Part shown: positions 16,032-24,645 of the stretch, piece after piece
Position numbering within the stretch: the first letter of the stretch is position 1
How the letters are laid out: each line of letters starts with the position of its first letter
NCBI GenBank assembly: GCA_036480375.1
Contig: JAZGGI010000031.1
Location: 1-62,498 of the forward strand
DNA: 62,498 bases
DNA from: Candidatus Zixiibacteriota bacterium
GTDB taxonomy: Bacteria > Zixibacteria > MSB-5A5 > GN15 > JAAZOE01
Reading direction: 5' to 3'
Made by a program: the position numbers and the translations under genes
Notes under the pieces: generated by a model
Seen by the model: only the letters and a program-made list of their open reading frames with translations
Told to the model about the DNA's origin: nothing
Databases searched by the model: none

Positions 16032-18989
16032 TTATTTTGCCGGCCCAAAATATAGATCCAGCCAAGCGAGGCTTTCTATGATAATATTTTTTTGAGGTAT
16101 AATGTGATCAGTTTCGTAAGTGATAAGATTTTTATCCGTATTCGGTGTTCCCAATAGATCAAACATTGGTTTTGCGCAATAGTCGTAAGGGACGTTCGCG
16201 TCAAACCTACCATGAAGCATTAAAGTTGGTATAGTAATTCGTGAAATATAATTAATACCGTCAACCTCAGGTTTTGTCTTTCTCCTCCATGGCTTCAAAC
16301 CACCAGCATCGATGATAGAGATTTTGATTCGTTCTTCTACAGCGGGAATTATGCTCCCCAAAATACCTCCCCAGCTGCAACCGAAATAAGCCAGTTTTTC
16401 GGTATCAATATCTGACCGGGTCTCCAGATAATCGATGACTCTTTTAAAATCTTTCACGACTCTAACAACATAGTCCTTAAACTCGTGGGATTCATTCCAG
16501 CCAAAATGCAATGAACCTGGTAGACCATCCCTGCGCTCAAACGTTCCCTTGTATATAGGATACACCACAGCTCGCCCGTCTTTTACAAAATGGGAAAGCC
16601 TGTAGGTAAACTCCCAATATCTTTCAATATGATCACTGGAGGGTACATATACAGAACCGGAACCCGGGAAATAGACGACTGTTTGATAAGGAGGTTTACT
16701 GCTTCTGGGCAGGAAAAGGTGAATGATGATCCGTTCATCGTCATAGGCTGCAGAAAAGGTGATTTTTTTATAAATCCAGTGAGGTGATTGGTCTTTGGTA
16801 TCCTCAATTGTTGCTTTAAGATCAATTTTATCATACGAAAACATGTCTTTATAAATATTAAAAATGGCATCAGAGACTGGCGTTTCTTTGTAGAAGTTCC
16901 TAATCTTCCCGGGTATTCGAGGTGCGAAGATATCCTCGGATATGACATCCTTATCAAAATAACTTACACAACGAATCCCATTTTTAGAAAAACGATCAAA
17001 CGGATCAGCTTGACTGATGTTGCCATACATGTAATGAACATCATTCCATGCACCTCCCCGGATGCATCGTCCCTTCTCAGATGCATTCCAACACCACTCC
17101 CTAACGTTTCCTGCCATGTCGTACACGCCAAACTGGGTTATGGCCTTCGTCGTGCCTATAGGAACAGGACCCTTTCCACCAAAATTGCACATGGAATAAA
17201 ATAAATAAGAAAGCATTCCAAGACTTCCTCTCCTCGCGGCTCCCCAATGGCTGGTAGTCGGTAGGTCTTTTCCGACAAACTCTGCATATGCAGCGGCCTC
17301 ATACCAACTTACTCCAGAGACTGGGTGATTCCTCTTGCCCTCCGGATAACTTCCAACTTCCCATGTTGATGGGCCCAATCTATCGGTAGCATCTCGGAAT
17401 TCAGCCATTGCCGTCTCCCAGGAAACTTCATTTCCATTTTGTATGAAAGGATGTTTCCAATAGGCTCTGTCTTGATAACCGCCAGCATCTACGAACTGTT
17501 TATACTGCTCATTGTTCACCTCATATTTGTCGATAAGGAAATCGGGGATTTCCTCAGTTCCCGGAATACGTACCATACCAGGAGGCAAGGTTCCTTTCTT
17601 TTCCAGAATACAATTTTGAAACCCTGGCAAATATGTGACGTTATTCCAATCAATAGATCCTCGCGACCAAAAGAGGCGGTGCATGGTATCATATCCCGAT
17701 TTCTCGAATTTCCAACAGAACAAGTAGTTCGGCATACGCATACTGTCAATTGGCGAAAGTCCGATGAACTCCCAATCATTCTCTGATTTATCGAAAGGTT
17801 TCCGAAAAATCCTTGCACCGGCAGGCTGTGTATGAATTGAAATGACTCCAGAGATGAGATTCATGTGCTGTTTCAATTTCGGATCATCCGGGATGAATTC
17901 TTCTGCCTTAACAGCCAGATCAAATGCTTCAATGTTATTTTCATGCATCCCCATACTTATTAACTCTTCTATCTTGGGGAGAGCCACATCTCTGGCCCAT
18001 CGGGTTTTATTCACGCGATAAAGCCCTCTTACAATGAAGGCAGTACCAATAATGATAATAAATCCAAGTGGTATTAGGAATGCTGGTTTTAAGTATCGGT
18101 TGAACTTTCCTGTCCTTTTCATTCCAATTCCGGTTATTTGAACATTGATCTGCTCTAATTCAGTTCTAAATTCAGAGACAGAAGCAGTGCGTAATGATAT
18201 ATCTTTCCGGAGTGATTTTTCTAAAAGTGTGATCAATGGGGCAGGAAATGACTTTAACATCTCCTCTTTGAGCCCGGGTTCTTCATTTAGAATAGAATAA
18301 ATTATAGCCTGCTCATTGTCTCCTTTAAATGGCAACTTTCCGGTAAGCATTTCAAACAAGACAACACTTAAAGACCATATATCGGTACGATGATCAACCT
18401 CATCACCTCGTGCTTGTTCCGGCGACATATATCCGACGGTCCCAAGCGTTGAGCCGATTTTGGTCAGTTTCTCTTCTCCAGTTACCGTCGCCAGGCCAAA
18501 GTCTAAGAGGCGGGGTTTGTTTTTTCTATCAATGATGATGTTGCTTGGCTTGATATCGCGATGCACGACACCGGCGGTGTGGGCTTCATTCAGCCCCTCG
18601 CAGATTTGCAAAGTCAGATTGACCGCTTCTGAAACTGTGAGTTTGCCCTCTTTGATTACTTCCCGAAGAGATTTACCCTCAATGTGCGCCATCGCAAAGA
18701 ATGGGCGACCCTGAAATTCACCTACTTCGTAAACCGGAACAATATTGGGATGGTCAAGCTTAGCCGCAGCTTTGGCTTCGCGTGTGAAGCGGGCCCGGCT
18801 GGCTTCATCCTGACAGAGATGAGTGGGGAGGAACTTGAGGGCGACTTTCCGATCCAACTTTGTATCCTCAGCCAGATAGACCTCGCCCATCCCCCCGGCA
18901 CCGATTTTCTCGACCATCCGGTAGTGCGACACCATCGTTCCTTTGGTCAGCACGACGTGCGTGCGTGTCTTGTCGTCATCAGGTTCCAT
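16032..18989 (-). CDS. Ser/Thr kinase fused to PEGA, sulfatase-modifying-factor-like and alpha/beta hydrolase domains
   Basis: A 985-residue multidomain protein. The kinase is at 20-285 (Lys52, Asp145 in HRDIKPSN, Asp163 in DFG), with a membrane helix near 303-323. A PEGA-like segment covers about 382-455. A formylglycine-generating-enzyme-like C-lectin fold lies at about 470-680 (GMVRIPG, HPVSGVSWYEA, GNVREWCWN, RGGAW), and an alpha/beta hydrolase at about 700-985. The hydrolase triad is readable: Ser872 in GCSWGG, Asp930 in GRFDANVP and His962 in ETDHIIP. The lectin-like domain lacks the paired cysteines of true formylglycine enzymes after RGGAW, so it is probably a binding domain. The gene begins 8 bases after the stop of the kinase upstream. 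Confidence 0.9.
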   Translation of the reverse strand: MEPDDDKTRTHVVLTKGTMVSHYRMVEKIGAGGMGEVYLAEDTKLDRKVALKFLPTHLCQDEASRARFTREAKAAAKLDHPNIVPVYEVGEFQGRPFFAMAHIEGKSLREVIKEGKLTVSEAVNLTLQICEGLNEAHTAGVVHRDIKPSNIIIDRKNKPRLLDFGLATVTGEEKLTKIGSTLGTVGYMSPEQARGDEVDHRTDIWSLSVVLFEMLTGKLPFKGDNEQAIIYSILNEEPGLKEEMLKSFPAPLITLLEKSLRKDISLRTASVSEFRTELEQINVQITGIGMKRTGKFNRYLKPAFLIPLGFIIIIGTAFIVRGLYRVNKTRWARDVALPKIEELISMGMHENNIEAFDLAVKAEEFIPDDPKLKQHMNLISGVISIHTQPAGARIFRKPFDKSENDWEFIGLSPIDSMRMPNYLFCWKFEKSGYDTMHRLFWSRGSIDWNNVTYLPGFQNCILEKKGTLPPGMVRIPGTEEIPDFLIDKYEVNNEQYKQFVDAGGYQDRAYWKHPFIQNGNEVSWETAMAEFRDATDRLGPSTWEVGSYPEGKRNHPVSGVSWYEAAAYAEFVGKDLPTTSHWGAARRGSLGMLSYLFYSMCNFGGKGPVPIGTTKAITQFGVYDMAGNVREWCWNASEKGRCIRGGAWNDVHYMYGNISQADPFDRFSKNGIRCVSYFDKDVISEDIFAPRIPGKIRNFYKETPVSDAIFNIYKDMFSYDKIDLKATIEDTKDQSPHWIYKKITFSAAYDDERIIIHLFLPRSSKPPYQTVVYFPGSGSVYVPSSDHIERYWEFTYRLSHFVKDGRAVVYPIYKGTFERRDGLPGSLHFGWNESHEFKDYVVRVVKDFKRVIDYLETRSDIDTEKLAYFGCSWGGILGSIIPAVEERIKISIIDAGGLKPWRRKTKPEVDGINYISRITIPTLMLHGRFDANVPYDYCAKPMFDLLGTPNTDKNLITYETDHIIPQKNIIIESLAWLDLYFGPAK

Positions 18990-18997
18990 ACGTTATC

Positions 18998-21900
18998 TCA
19001 CGATCCGCCTTTCAGTCGAGCCAGTCGGGCGCGGGCGTCTTCGACCGATGGCAACCCTTCGTCGGCGTTTTTCCAGATATCGAGGAAAGTCTCGTACTGT
19101 TCGATCGCGTCGTCGGTGCGCCCGGCTTTTTCATACGCCTGGCCCAGATAGTAGTGAATCATGACTCCCTGCGCCGGCCAGTCTGCCAGACTCAGTTCAT
19201 ACCGATTTATGATCTTCTCAGAGACTGCTATGGCATCGTCAAGCCTTCCGGCGCCAAGATAGCCTTCGGCCAGGTACTGTCGATAACTTAACAAGGGAAC
19301 TAGTCGGACCAGTTTTTCCAGGTGGACCACGGCAACGTCGAAGTTCCCCTTCTGCATTTCAATCAGACCAACGAAGAACCAGTAGCCACTGAGCGCCGTC
19401 GGGCCATAGTCCTCAATATCCCTTTCCAGATCCCGGAGCAGTTGGTCTGCCCTGTCCAGGTCACCACTCAATGCATGACTGTAGGCGGTAGCGCCCCTTG
19501 AAAAGGCAACCAAATGGTTATTCGGTTCAATCTCATTGAGCGTTCCCAGCACTTTCTCAAATTCGGAGATTGCCGACTCTCGGTCATCAAGGTAAATTTG
19601 GAAGATATACCCTCTCTTGTAATGTCCAAATGCCCGGAAATAGCCCCCAAGAGAATCAGCGAGAGCTTTATCCTTAAGTCCATCCAGCATGCGGAGTCCT
19701 GTTTCAAACTTGCCCTGATGCAAAGGTGTTAGCGCCAGGCAAAGCCTGCCATCTGCCCTGGTCTCCTTGTCGGGATGAGAAGCGAGAACCCGGTAGAGGC
19801 TCTCCGCCTTTGTATAGTCCTGCCTGAACATGTGCATGTTTCCCAGATTCCTGAGACTGAGGGCAAAGTCCGGTTTTATCTCAAGAGCTTTCTGGAAGGA
19901 GGCAATAGCACTGTCGAGCATGCCATTGAGGGCATAGATACTCCCCCGGGTATCATAGGCATTGTGTTTATCCGGGGTTGATTCAATGTATTTGTTGGCT
20001 GCCCAGAGGGCCTTGTCAAGATCTCCAATCCACTCATAGATATAAGCCATATTATTATATGCTTTTTTGTCTATCTGGACAGCCAGTGAACATTGCCTGA
20101 TGGCATCTTCATTCCTGTCCATGCAATACGCCAGAAGGAAAGCATAAGTTATATAAGACTGCCATCGATTCGGTTCGATTTCGATCAGGCGCTGGTATAG
20201 TTCTTCTGCTTCCTGCCATTCGAAAGACCGTCTTTTTCTATCAGCCCTGTTGGAAATGAGGGGAATTGACATTGGATTCAACTCAAAGGCGATATCTTCC
20301 TCATGGATCTGGTCCGGGTACTTAGCCATATCTCCCAGCAACAACGAGTACCAGAAGTGTGCCCAGAAATAACCGGAATTAAGCTCAATAGCCCTTAAGT
20401 ACGCCTTCTCTGCTCCTTCCAGGTCCGTTTCGTCCCAGAGAATTGATGCCAGCGAGGTGTGGGCTTCGGCCAGGCCTTCATCGAGCCCAATAGCTATTTC
20501 CGCCGCTTCTTTGGCTTTCGCAATAGCCTCCGTTTTTGTTATAGCCCCGGGCACATCAAGATAACCGGGAAGGACGGCCCAGGCATCAGCCAATCCGGAG
20601 TAAGCCAGGGCATAGTCCGGGTCAAGCTCAATCGCCTTTTCAAAATACTCAATCGCCTTCCGGATGTCCCGCTCGGTCCGTTTACTCCACAGGTGGCGAC
20701 CGCGCGAGTAGTAATTATAGGCTTCTATATTCTCCGTGTAGCGGCGGGTGACAACTGCCTCGTCCTTACCGAATAGCTCGATTCTCATAGCGTCAACAAT
20801 GGCCCGAGAGATGTCATCCTGAATGTCGAAAACACTTTTGAGTTCTTGATCGTACGTCTCTGACCAGAGGTGAGCGTCATCGGGGACATTGATCAATTGC
20901 GCTCTGACGCGGATTCGGTGGTCCTCACGCTGGATACTGCCTTCAAGAACGGTGTTGACCTGCAGGTCCCGGCCAATCTTCCTGAGGTCGCGATCCGGGG
21001 TCTTGTAGCGCATCACCGATGTCATTGAGATAACTTTGAGGTTCGCAATTCCAGACAGTCTACCGATAAGGGCATCGGTCATCCCATCGCAGAAATACTC
21101 CTGGTCTTTGTTGGGGCTGAAATCTCTGAAGGGAAGGACGGCGATCGAGTTGGTCCAGCCATCCTTACCGGGCACCTCGGATACCAGAGTCTGATCGATA
21201 ATGAGATAACCGGCCACGACGATTACAACCGCACAAAGGGCGATGATGACTACCGCCAGCGGGCCGAAACGCCTGCCGGGCTTGGTTACCTCAATCGTGT
21301 CGGCTGAGCGTCGCCGCAGCCTGCGCAGGTCGGCTAACATTGCGGCTGCCGTTGGATAGCGGGTCTCGACATCTTTGTCCAGCGCGCGATCGACAACGTC
21401 CTGGAGTCCATCCGGTATTTCGGCCTTGAAACGGGCCATTGGCTCTGGCGACTCATGTGTGACCGCGTGCAGCGTGGCGGCCTCGTCTTTTCCCTTGAAT
21501 GGACGGCGGCCGGTGATCATTTCGTAAAGAACGACACCAAGCGAGAACAGGTCCGAACGTTCGTCTGCCTTGCGCCCCGAAGCCTGCTCCGGAGACATGT
21601 AGCCGACCGTGCCGAGCGTAGAACCGGTTTTGGTCAGTTTGTCGGCACCCATGACAGTCGCCAGGCCGAAATCAAGCAGCTTGGCCCGGCCATCGGTGTC
21701 TATCACAATATTGGAAGGTTTGATGTCACGGTGGATGACACCTGCCTGATGTGCCTTGTTCAATCCCTCGCATATCTGGGCAGTCAGATTGACGGCCTGA
21801 TCCAGGGTTAACTCTTTGCTTTTGATAACATCACGCAGAGACCGACCCTCAATATGCTCCATGGCGAAGTATGGCCGACCCTGATACTCGCTGACTTCGT

Positions 21901-22168
21901 GGATCGTGATGACGTTGGGATGACTGAGCTTGGCAGTGGCCTGGGCTTCGCGAGTAAACCTCGCTTTGGCATCTTCGTTCTGAGAGAGGTGTGATGGCAG
22001 AAATTTCAGAGCGACTTTGCGCCTCAGCTTGGTATCCTCAGCCAGGTACACTTCACCCATCCCACCGGCGCCGATCTTCTCGATAATCGTATAATGCCCG
22101 ACTTCGGTACCTTTGGTCAAAGCAGTGAAGGACTGCGTTCGGTCATTTTCGAATTCATCCGCCGCCAT
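18998..22168 (-). CDS. Transmembrane Ser/Thr protein kinase with TolB-like and TPR region
   Basis: A 1056-residue PknB-type kinase, first of the tandem array. Lys55, Asp148 (VIHRDIKPSN) and Asp166 (DFG) are all present. A transmembrane helix lies at about 305-327. The outer part starts with a TolB/adenylate-cyclase-associated domain at about 340-460 (SIAVLPFRDFSPNKDQEYFCDGM broken by conserved turns, LEGSIQ, HLWSETYD), followed by about 15 TPR helices. It ends in VEDARARLARLKGGS, almost the same as the kinase at 12984-15947. GAGGTAA precedes the ATG. Its base composition is richer in G+C than the middle kinases, so the paralogs have diverged in different settings or were mixed by recombination. 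Confidence 0.92.
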   Translation of the reverse strand: MAADEFENDRTQSFTALTKGTEVGHYTIIEKIGAGGMGEVYLAEDTKLRRKVALKFLPSHLSQNEDAKARFTREAQATAKLSHPNVITIHEVSEYQGRPYFAMEHIEGRSLRDVIKSKELTLDQAVNLTAQICEGLNKAHQAGVIHRDIKPSNIVIDTDGRAKLLDFGLATVMGADKLTKTGSTLGTVGYMSPEQASGRKADERSDLFSLGVVLYEMITGRRPFKGKDEAATLHAVTHESPEPMARFKAEIPDGLQDVVDRALDKDVETRYPTAAAMLADLRRLRRRSADTIEVTKPGRRFGPLAVVIIALCAVVIVVAGYLIIDQTLVSEVPGKDGWTNSIAVLPFRDFSPNKDQEYFCDGMTDALIGRLSGIANLKVISMTSVMRYKTPDRDLRKIGRDLQVNTVLEGSIQREDHRIRVRAQLINVPDDAHLWSETYDQELKSVFDIQDDISRAIVDAMRIELFGKDEAVVTRRYTENIEAYNYYSRGRHLWSKRTERDIRKAIEYFEKAIELDPDYALAYSGLADAWAVLPGYLDVPGAITKTEAIAKAKEAAEIAIGLDEGLAEAHTSLASILWDETDLEGAEKAYLRAIELNSGYFWAHFWYSLLLGDMAKYPDQIHEEDIAFELNPMSIPLISNRADRKRRSFEWQEAEELYQRLIEIEPNRWQSYITYAFLLAYCMDRNEDAIRQCSLAVQIDKKAYNNMAYIYEWIGDLDKALWAANKYIESTPDKHNAYDTRGSIYALNGMLDSAIASFQKALEIKPDFALSLRNLGNMHMFRQDYTKAESLYRVLASHPDKETRADGRLCLALTPLHQGKFETGLRMLDGLKDKALADSLGGYFRAFGHYKRGYIFQIYLDDRESAISEFEKVLGTLNEIEPNNHLVAFSRGATAYSHALSGDLDRADQLLRDLERDIEDYGPTALSGYWFFVGLIEMQKGNFDVAVVHLEKLVRLVPLLSYRQYLAEGYLGAGRLDDAIAVSEKIINRYELSLADWPAQGVMIHYYLGQAYEKAGRTDDAIEQYETFLDIWKNADEGLPSVEDARARLARLKGGS

Positions 22169-22248
22169 AGCAGATTACCTCATTAACCAACGATAAATTA
22201 AATATTGGATACATAAAATAATAACTCAAAAACCACCTTATATAAAGT

Positions 22249-23700
22249 CTATTTGCGTCTAATAGAATAACCCGGTAAAATAATACGCGTCACCTCTCCG
22301 TCATCATTCATCTCAAAGCGTATTAGTTCTCCCTTCTGCCATTGGTCCTTCATCCTGAAGATATTTTCGGATACCGGCTCAAGACGAATGCGATTCTTCC
22401 AGGGATTGTCATCCGGCAGCTCGATAATTGTAAGCTCGCCGTTAAGAAGCATCACTTTTATAAGGCCGCCGATATCACTCCATTCGTAATCGCCAATATA
22501 TTTAATCCATGAAGAATCGGGCACCGGAGTCTGTTCTGCGCGTGCTGTCGCTTTTTTAATCGCCGGAGCAATAATGTTCCAGGCCTGATTTAAATAAAAT
22601 TGAGGGTCACCATCGTCTGAATTCGTAAGTACTATAATCCCTATTCTGTTGGATGGTTCTACAGATATATGTGTTTTATATCCGGGCACAAAACCGCCAT
22701 GGTTAATTCTTGTTTGACCATCAACATTGGCAACAATCCAGCCGAGACCGCGACCTCGTTTCCAATTCGATTGTAGCCAATGAACTCTATGCATTTCGCG
22801 AAGGGTTGATCCTTTGAGTATCTGGGCACCGCCAGCCGCACTATCCCTGAACTGTAAAGAAATAAATTTAGCAAGATCTTCCACCGTTGAGACCATATTT
22901 CCGGAGGCGGCCATAGCTTTTTTATCATAGAAAGATTCGACCCGCCGGGGCTGTTCAGGGTCGCGCATTCCGTATCCTCGGGCAAGCATAGCCATGCTTT
23001 CCTGAGGCATTAGTGTGCTGCTTGTCATCCCAAGTGGCTTCAGGACATGTTCGCCGATATAATCTGCAAAGAATTCACCGGATATGGTGGTGATAATTTC
23101 GCCAAGAATATTAAAAGCTATATTTGAGTATTTATATTCGGTTTCCCGGGGCAATATTGTCGATGTCTCCTGGAACATTCTTACGAAATCCTCATGCTCG
23201 GGAAAATTCCTGCTATCCCAGTACGTTTCATTTAATTCCCGCTGCAGGCCGGAAGTGTGAGTAAGTAAATGACGAATCGTGATAATCGGGCTATTGTAAA
23301 AGGTATCAACAGGCTGAAACCAATCAAGATATTTGACAACCGGATCATCAAGTTGAAGTTTACCGGCATCACGTAAATGAAGAATTGCTGTCGCCGTAAA
23401 AAGCTTGGTAATCGACGCAATTCGGTAAACGGTCCTTGGTGTTGTTGGAATTTTATTCTGCAGATCAGCATAACCATACCCCTTTGCCCAGATTAAATCC
23501 TGGTCATGGACAATCCCTACAGAAACGGCTGGTTGTTCACGGTATGACACCGTATACTGACACCAGGCGTCAAAGACAGCAATCGCGGCCGAAACCTCCG
23601 GATTCTTAATGAGAAATTCATCGGCACCCGCCTCGACCGGTGCCCCGACGACAGCAATGAAAGCGATAATTACAATTTTTCTCAACATATTCCTTCGCAT
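22249..23700 (-). CDS. Secreted serine beta-lactamase-like hydrolase (class C / EstB type)
   Basis: A 483-residue protein with a signal peptide (KIVIIAFIAVVGAPVEAGA). The penicillin-binding-like motifs are SxxK at ASITKLF, YxN at YKYSNIAF and HxG at INHGGFVPG, so the serine hydrolase site is intact. A C-terminal domain of about 110 residues follows. Members include peptidases, esterases and beta-lactamases; a specific substrate cannot be named. I chose ATG 23700 because AAGGAGGTAACT lies directly before it; an upstream in-frame start at 23736 would overlap the kinase remnant. The remnant ends 14 bases before this ATG, so this gene may be read from the old kinase promoter. Confidence 0.88.
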   Translation of the reverse strand: MRRNMLRKIVIIAFIAVVGAPVEAGADEFLIKNPEVSAAIAVFDAWCQYTVSYREQPAVSVGIVHDQDLIWAKGYGYADLQNKIPTTPRTVYRIASITKLFTATAILHLRDAGKLQLDDPVVKYLDWFQPVDTFYNSPIITIRHLLTHTSGLQRELNETYWDSRNFPEHEDFVRMFQETSTILPRETEYKYSNIAFNILGEIITTISGEFFADYIGEHVLKPLGMTSSTLMPQESMAMLARGYGMRDPEQPRRVESFYDKKAMAASGNMVSTVEDLAKFISLQFRDSAAGGAQILKGSTLREMHRVHWLQSNWKRGRGLGWIVANVDGQTRINHGGFVPGYKTHISVEPSNRIGIIVLTNSDDGDPQFYLNQAWNIIAPAIKKATARAEQTPVPDSSWIKYIGDYEWSDIGGLIKVMLLNGELTIIELPDDNPWKNRIRLEPVSENIFRMKDQWQKGELIRFEMNDDGEVTRIILPGYSIRRK

Positions 23701-23714
23701 AGTTACCTCCTTGA

Positions 23715-23879
23715 TTACATTGGCAGTGCCCGGCAAATATTCGTATCCTCAGCCAGATAAACTTCACCCATGCCACCGGCACCGATCTTCTCGATAATCT
23801 TATAGTGCGAAACCTCGGTATCCTCGTTCAGGACTATATATGAACGGGTTTTTTCGTTGTCATTTTGATTCGAAGACAT
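23715..23879 (-). pseudogene. Truncated Ser/Thr kinase N-terminus, upstream end of the array
   Basis: From ATG 23879 the frame gives MSSNQNDNEKTRSYIVL, VSHYKIIEKIGAGGMGEVYL and AEDTNICRALPM, then a stop at 23715. It follows the kinase family exactly to the end of the glycine loop (AEDT) and then runs into unrelated sequence where KLxRKVALKF is expected. The remainder of the kinase domain is missing and the hydrolase gene follows directly. This is a second deletion remnant; a function as a leader peptide for the hydrolase is possible but not shown. Confidence 0.8.
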
Positions 23880-24124
23880 TCGCGTTACCCTTATAATTTT
23901 TTCAATGAAGAATGTCCCAAGATCCATTGTAATATAGACTTAATAAATCTTAATGGCAATCAGAATATTGTTGAAGTTAATCCTATCAGTATCAAGACGC
24001 TACACACCAACTGGAAAAAAACCAATCGGATTAATTCTCCAACCTTTACCTCGCAAAATTATTTGCAAATCGGGTTGGATGTCGTATTATTTGAATATCG
24101 CAATCACCGGAAAGGAAGCAAAAT

Positions 24125-24631
24125 ATGCCCGATATGCTAATGCCAATCGACCCGTCGCTGATAAAGGATAATCCCTTCAAATTAATCGGAATGGACTGGA
24201 TGCTCGTCACTGCCGGAACGCTCGATTCGTTCAACACCATGACCGCCAGCTACGGGACGCTGGGCGAGTTGTGGCATAAAAAAGTGGCGTTTTGCTTTAT
24301 CCGGCCAACAAGATACACTTATGAATTTCTGGAAAAGCATGATGGTTTTACATTGACGTTTTTTGACGAAAAATACCGCGATGTTTTGAAATTATGCGGT
24401 ACCAAATCGGGTCGGGACATCGATAAAATAAAAGGCCTCGGCCTGACTCCGGTCAAAAGCGAAACCGGATCGGTTTATTTTGAGGAAGCTCGCATCGTTT
24501 TGGAATGCCGCAAGATTTATTATCAGGATTTGGATCCGGCCAATTTCCTCGATCCCAAAATCGATACCGAATATAATAACGACTACCACCGTATGTACGT
24601 TGGCGAAATCGTCCGTGCGTTGAGTCGATGA
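24125..24631 (+). CDS. Flavin reductase family protein
   Basis: A 168-residue protein of the flavin-reductase-like FMN-binding split-barrel family. Visible blocks are WMLVTAGTLDSFNTMTASYG (the FMN-binding strand-turn), FCFIRPTRYTYEFLE, FTLTFFDE and a tail YHRMYVGEIVRAL, as in small single-domain members. Such proteins bind FMN and reduce it with NAD(P)H, or use bound flavin in small redox steps. GGAAGC precedes the ATG. It stands alone between the kinase region and the AT-rich two-gene unit, converging on the latter with only 14 bases between stops. Confidence 0.88.
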   Translation: MPDMLMPIDPSLIKDNPFKLIGMDWMLVTAGTLDSFNTMTASYGTLGELWHKKVAFCFIRPTRYTYEFLEKHDGFTLTFFDEKYRDVLKLCGTKSGRDIDKIKGLGLTPVKSETGSVYFEEARIVLECRKIYYQDLDPANFLDPKIDTEYNNDYHRMYVGEIVRALSR

Positions 24632-24645
24632 GGAACCTTGCCAAC

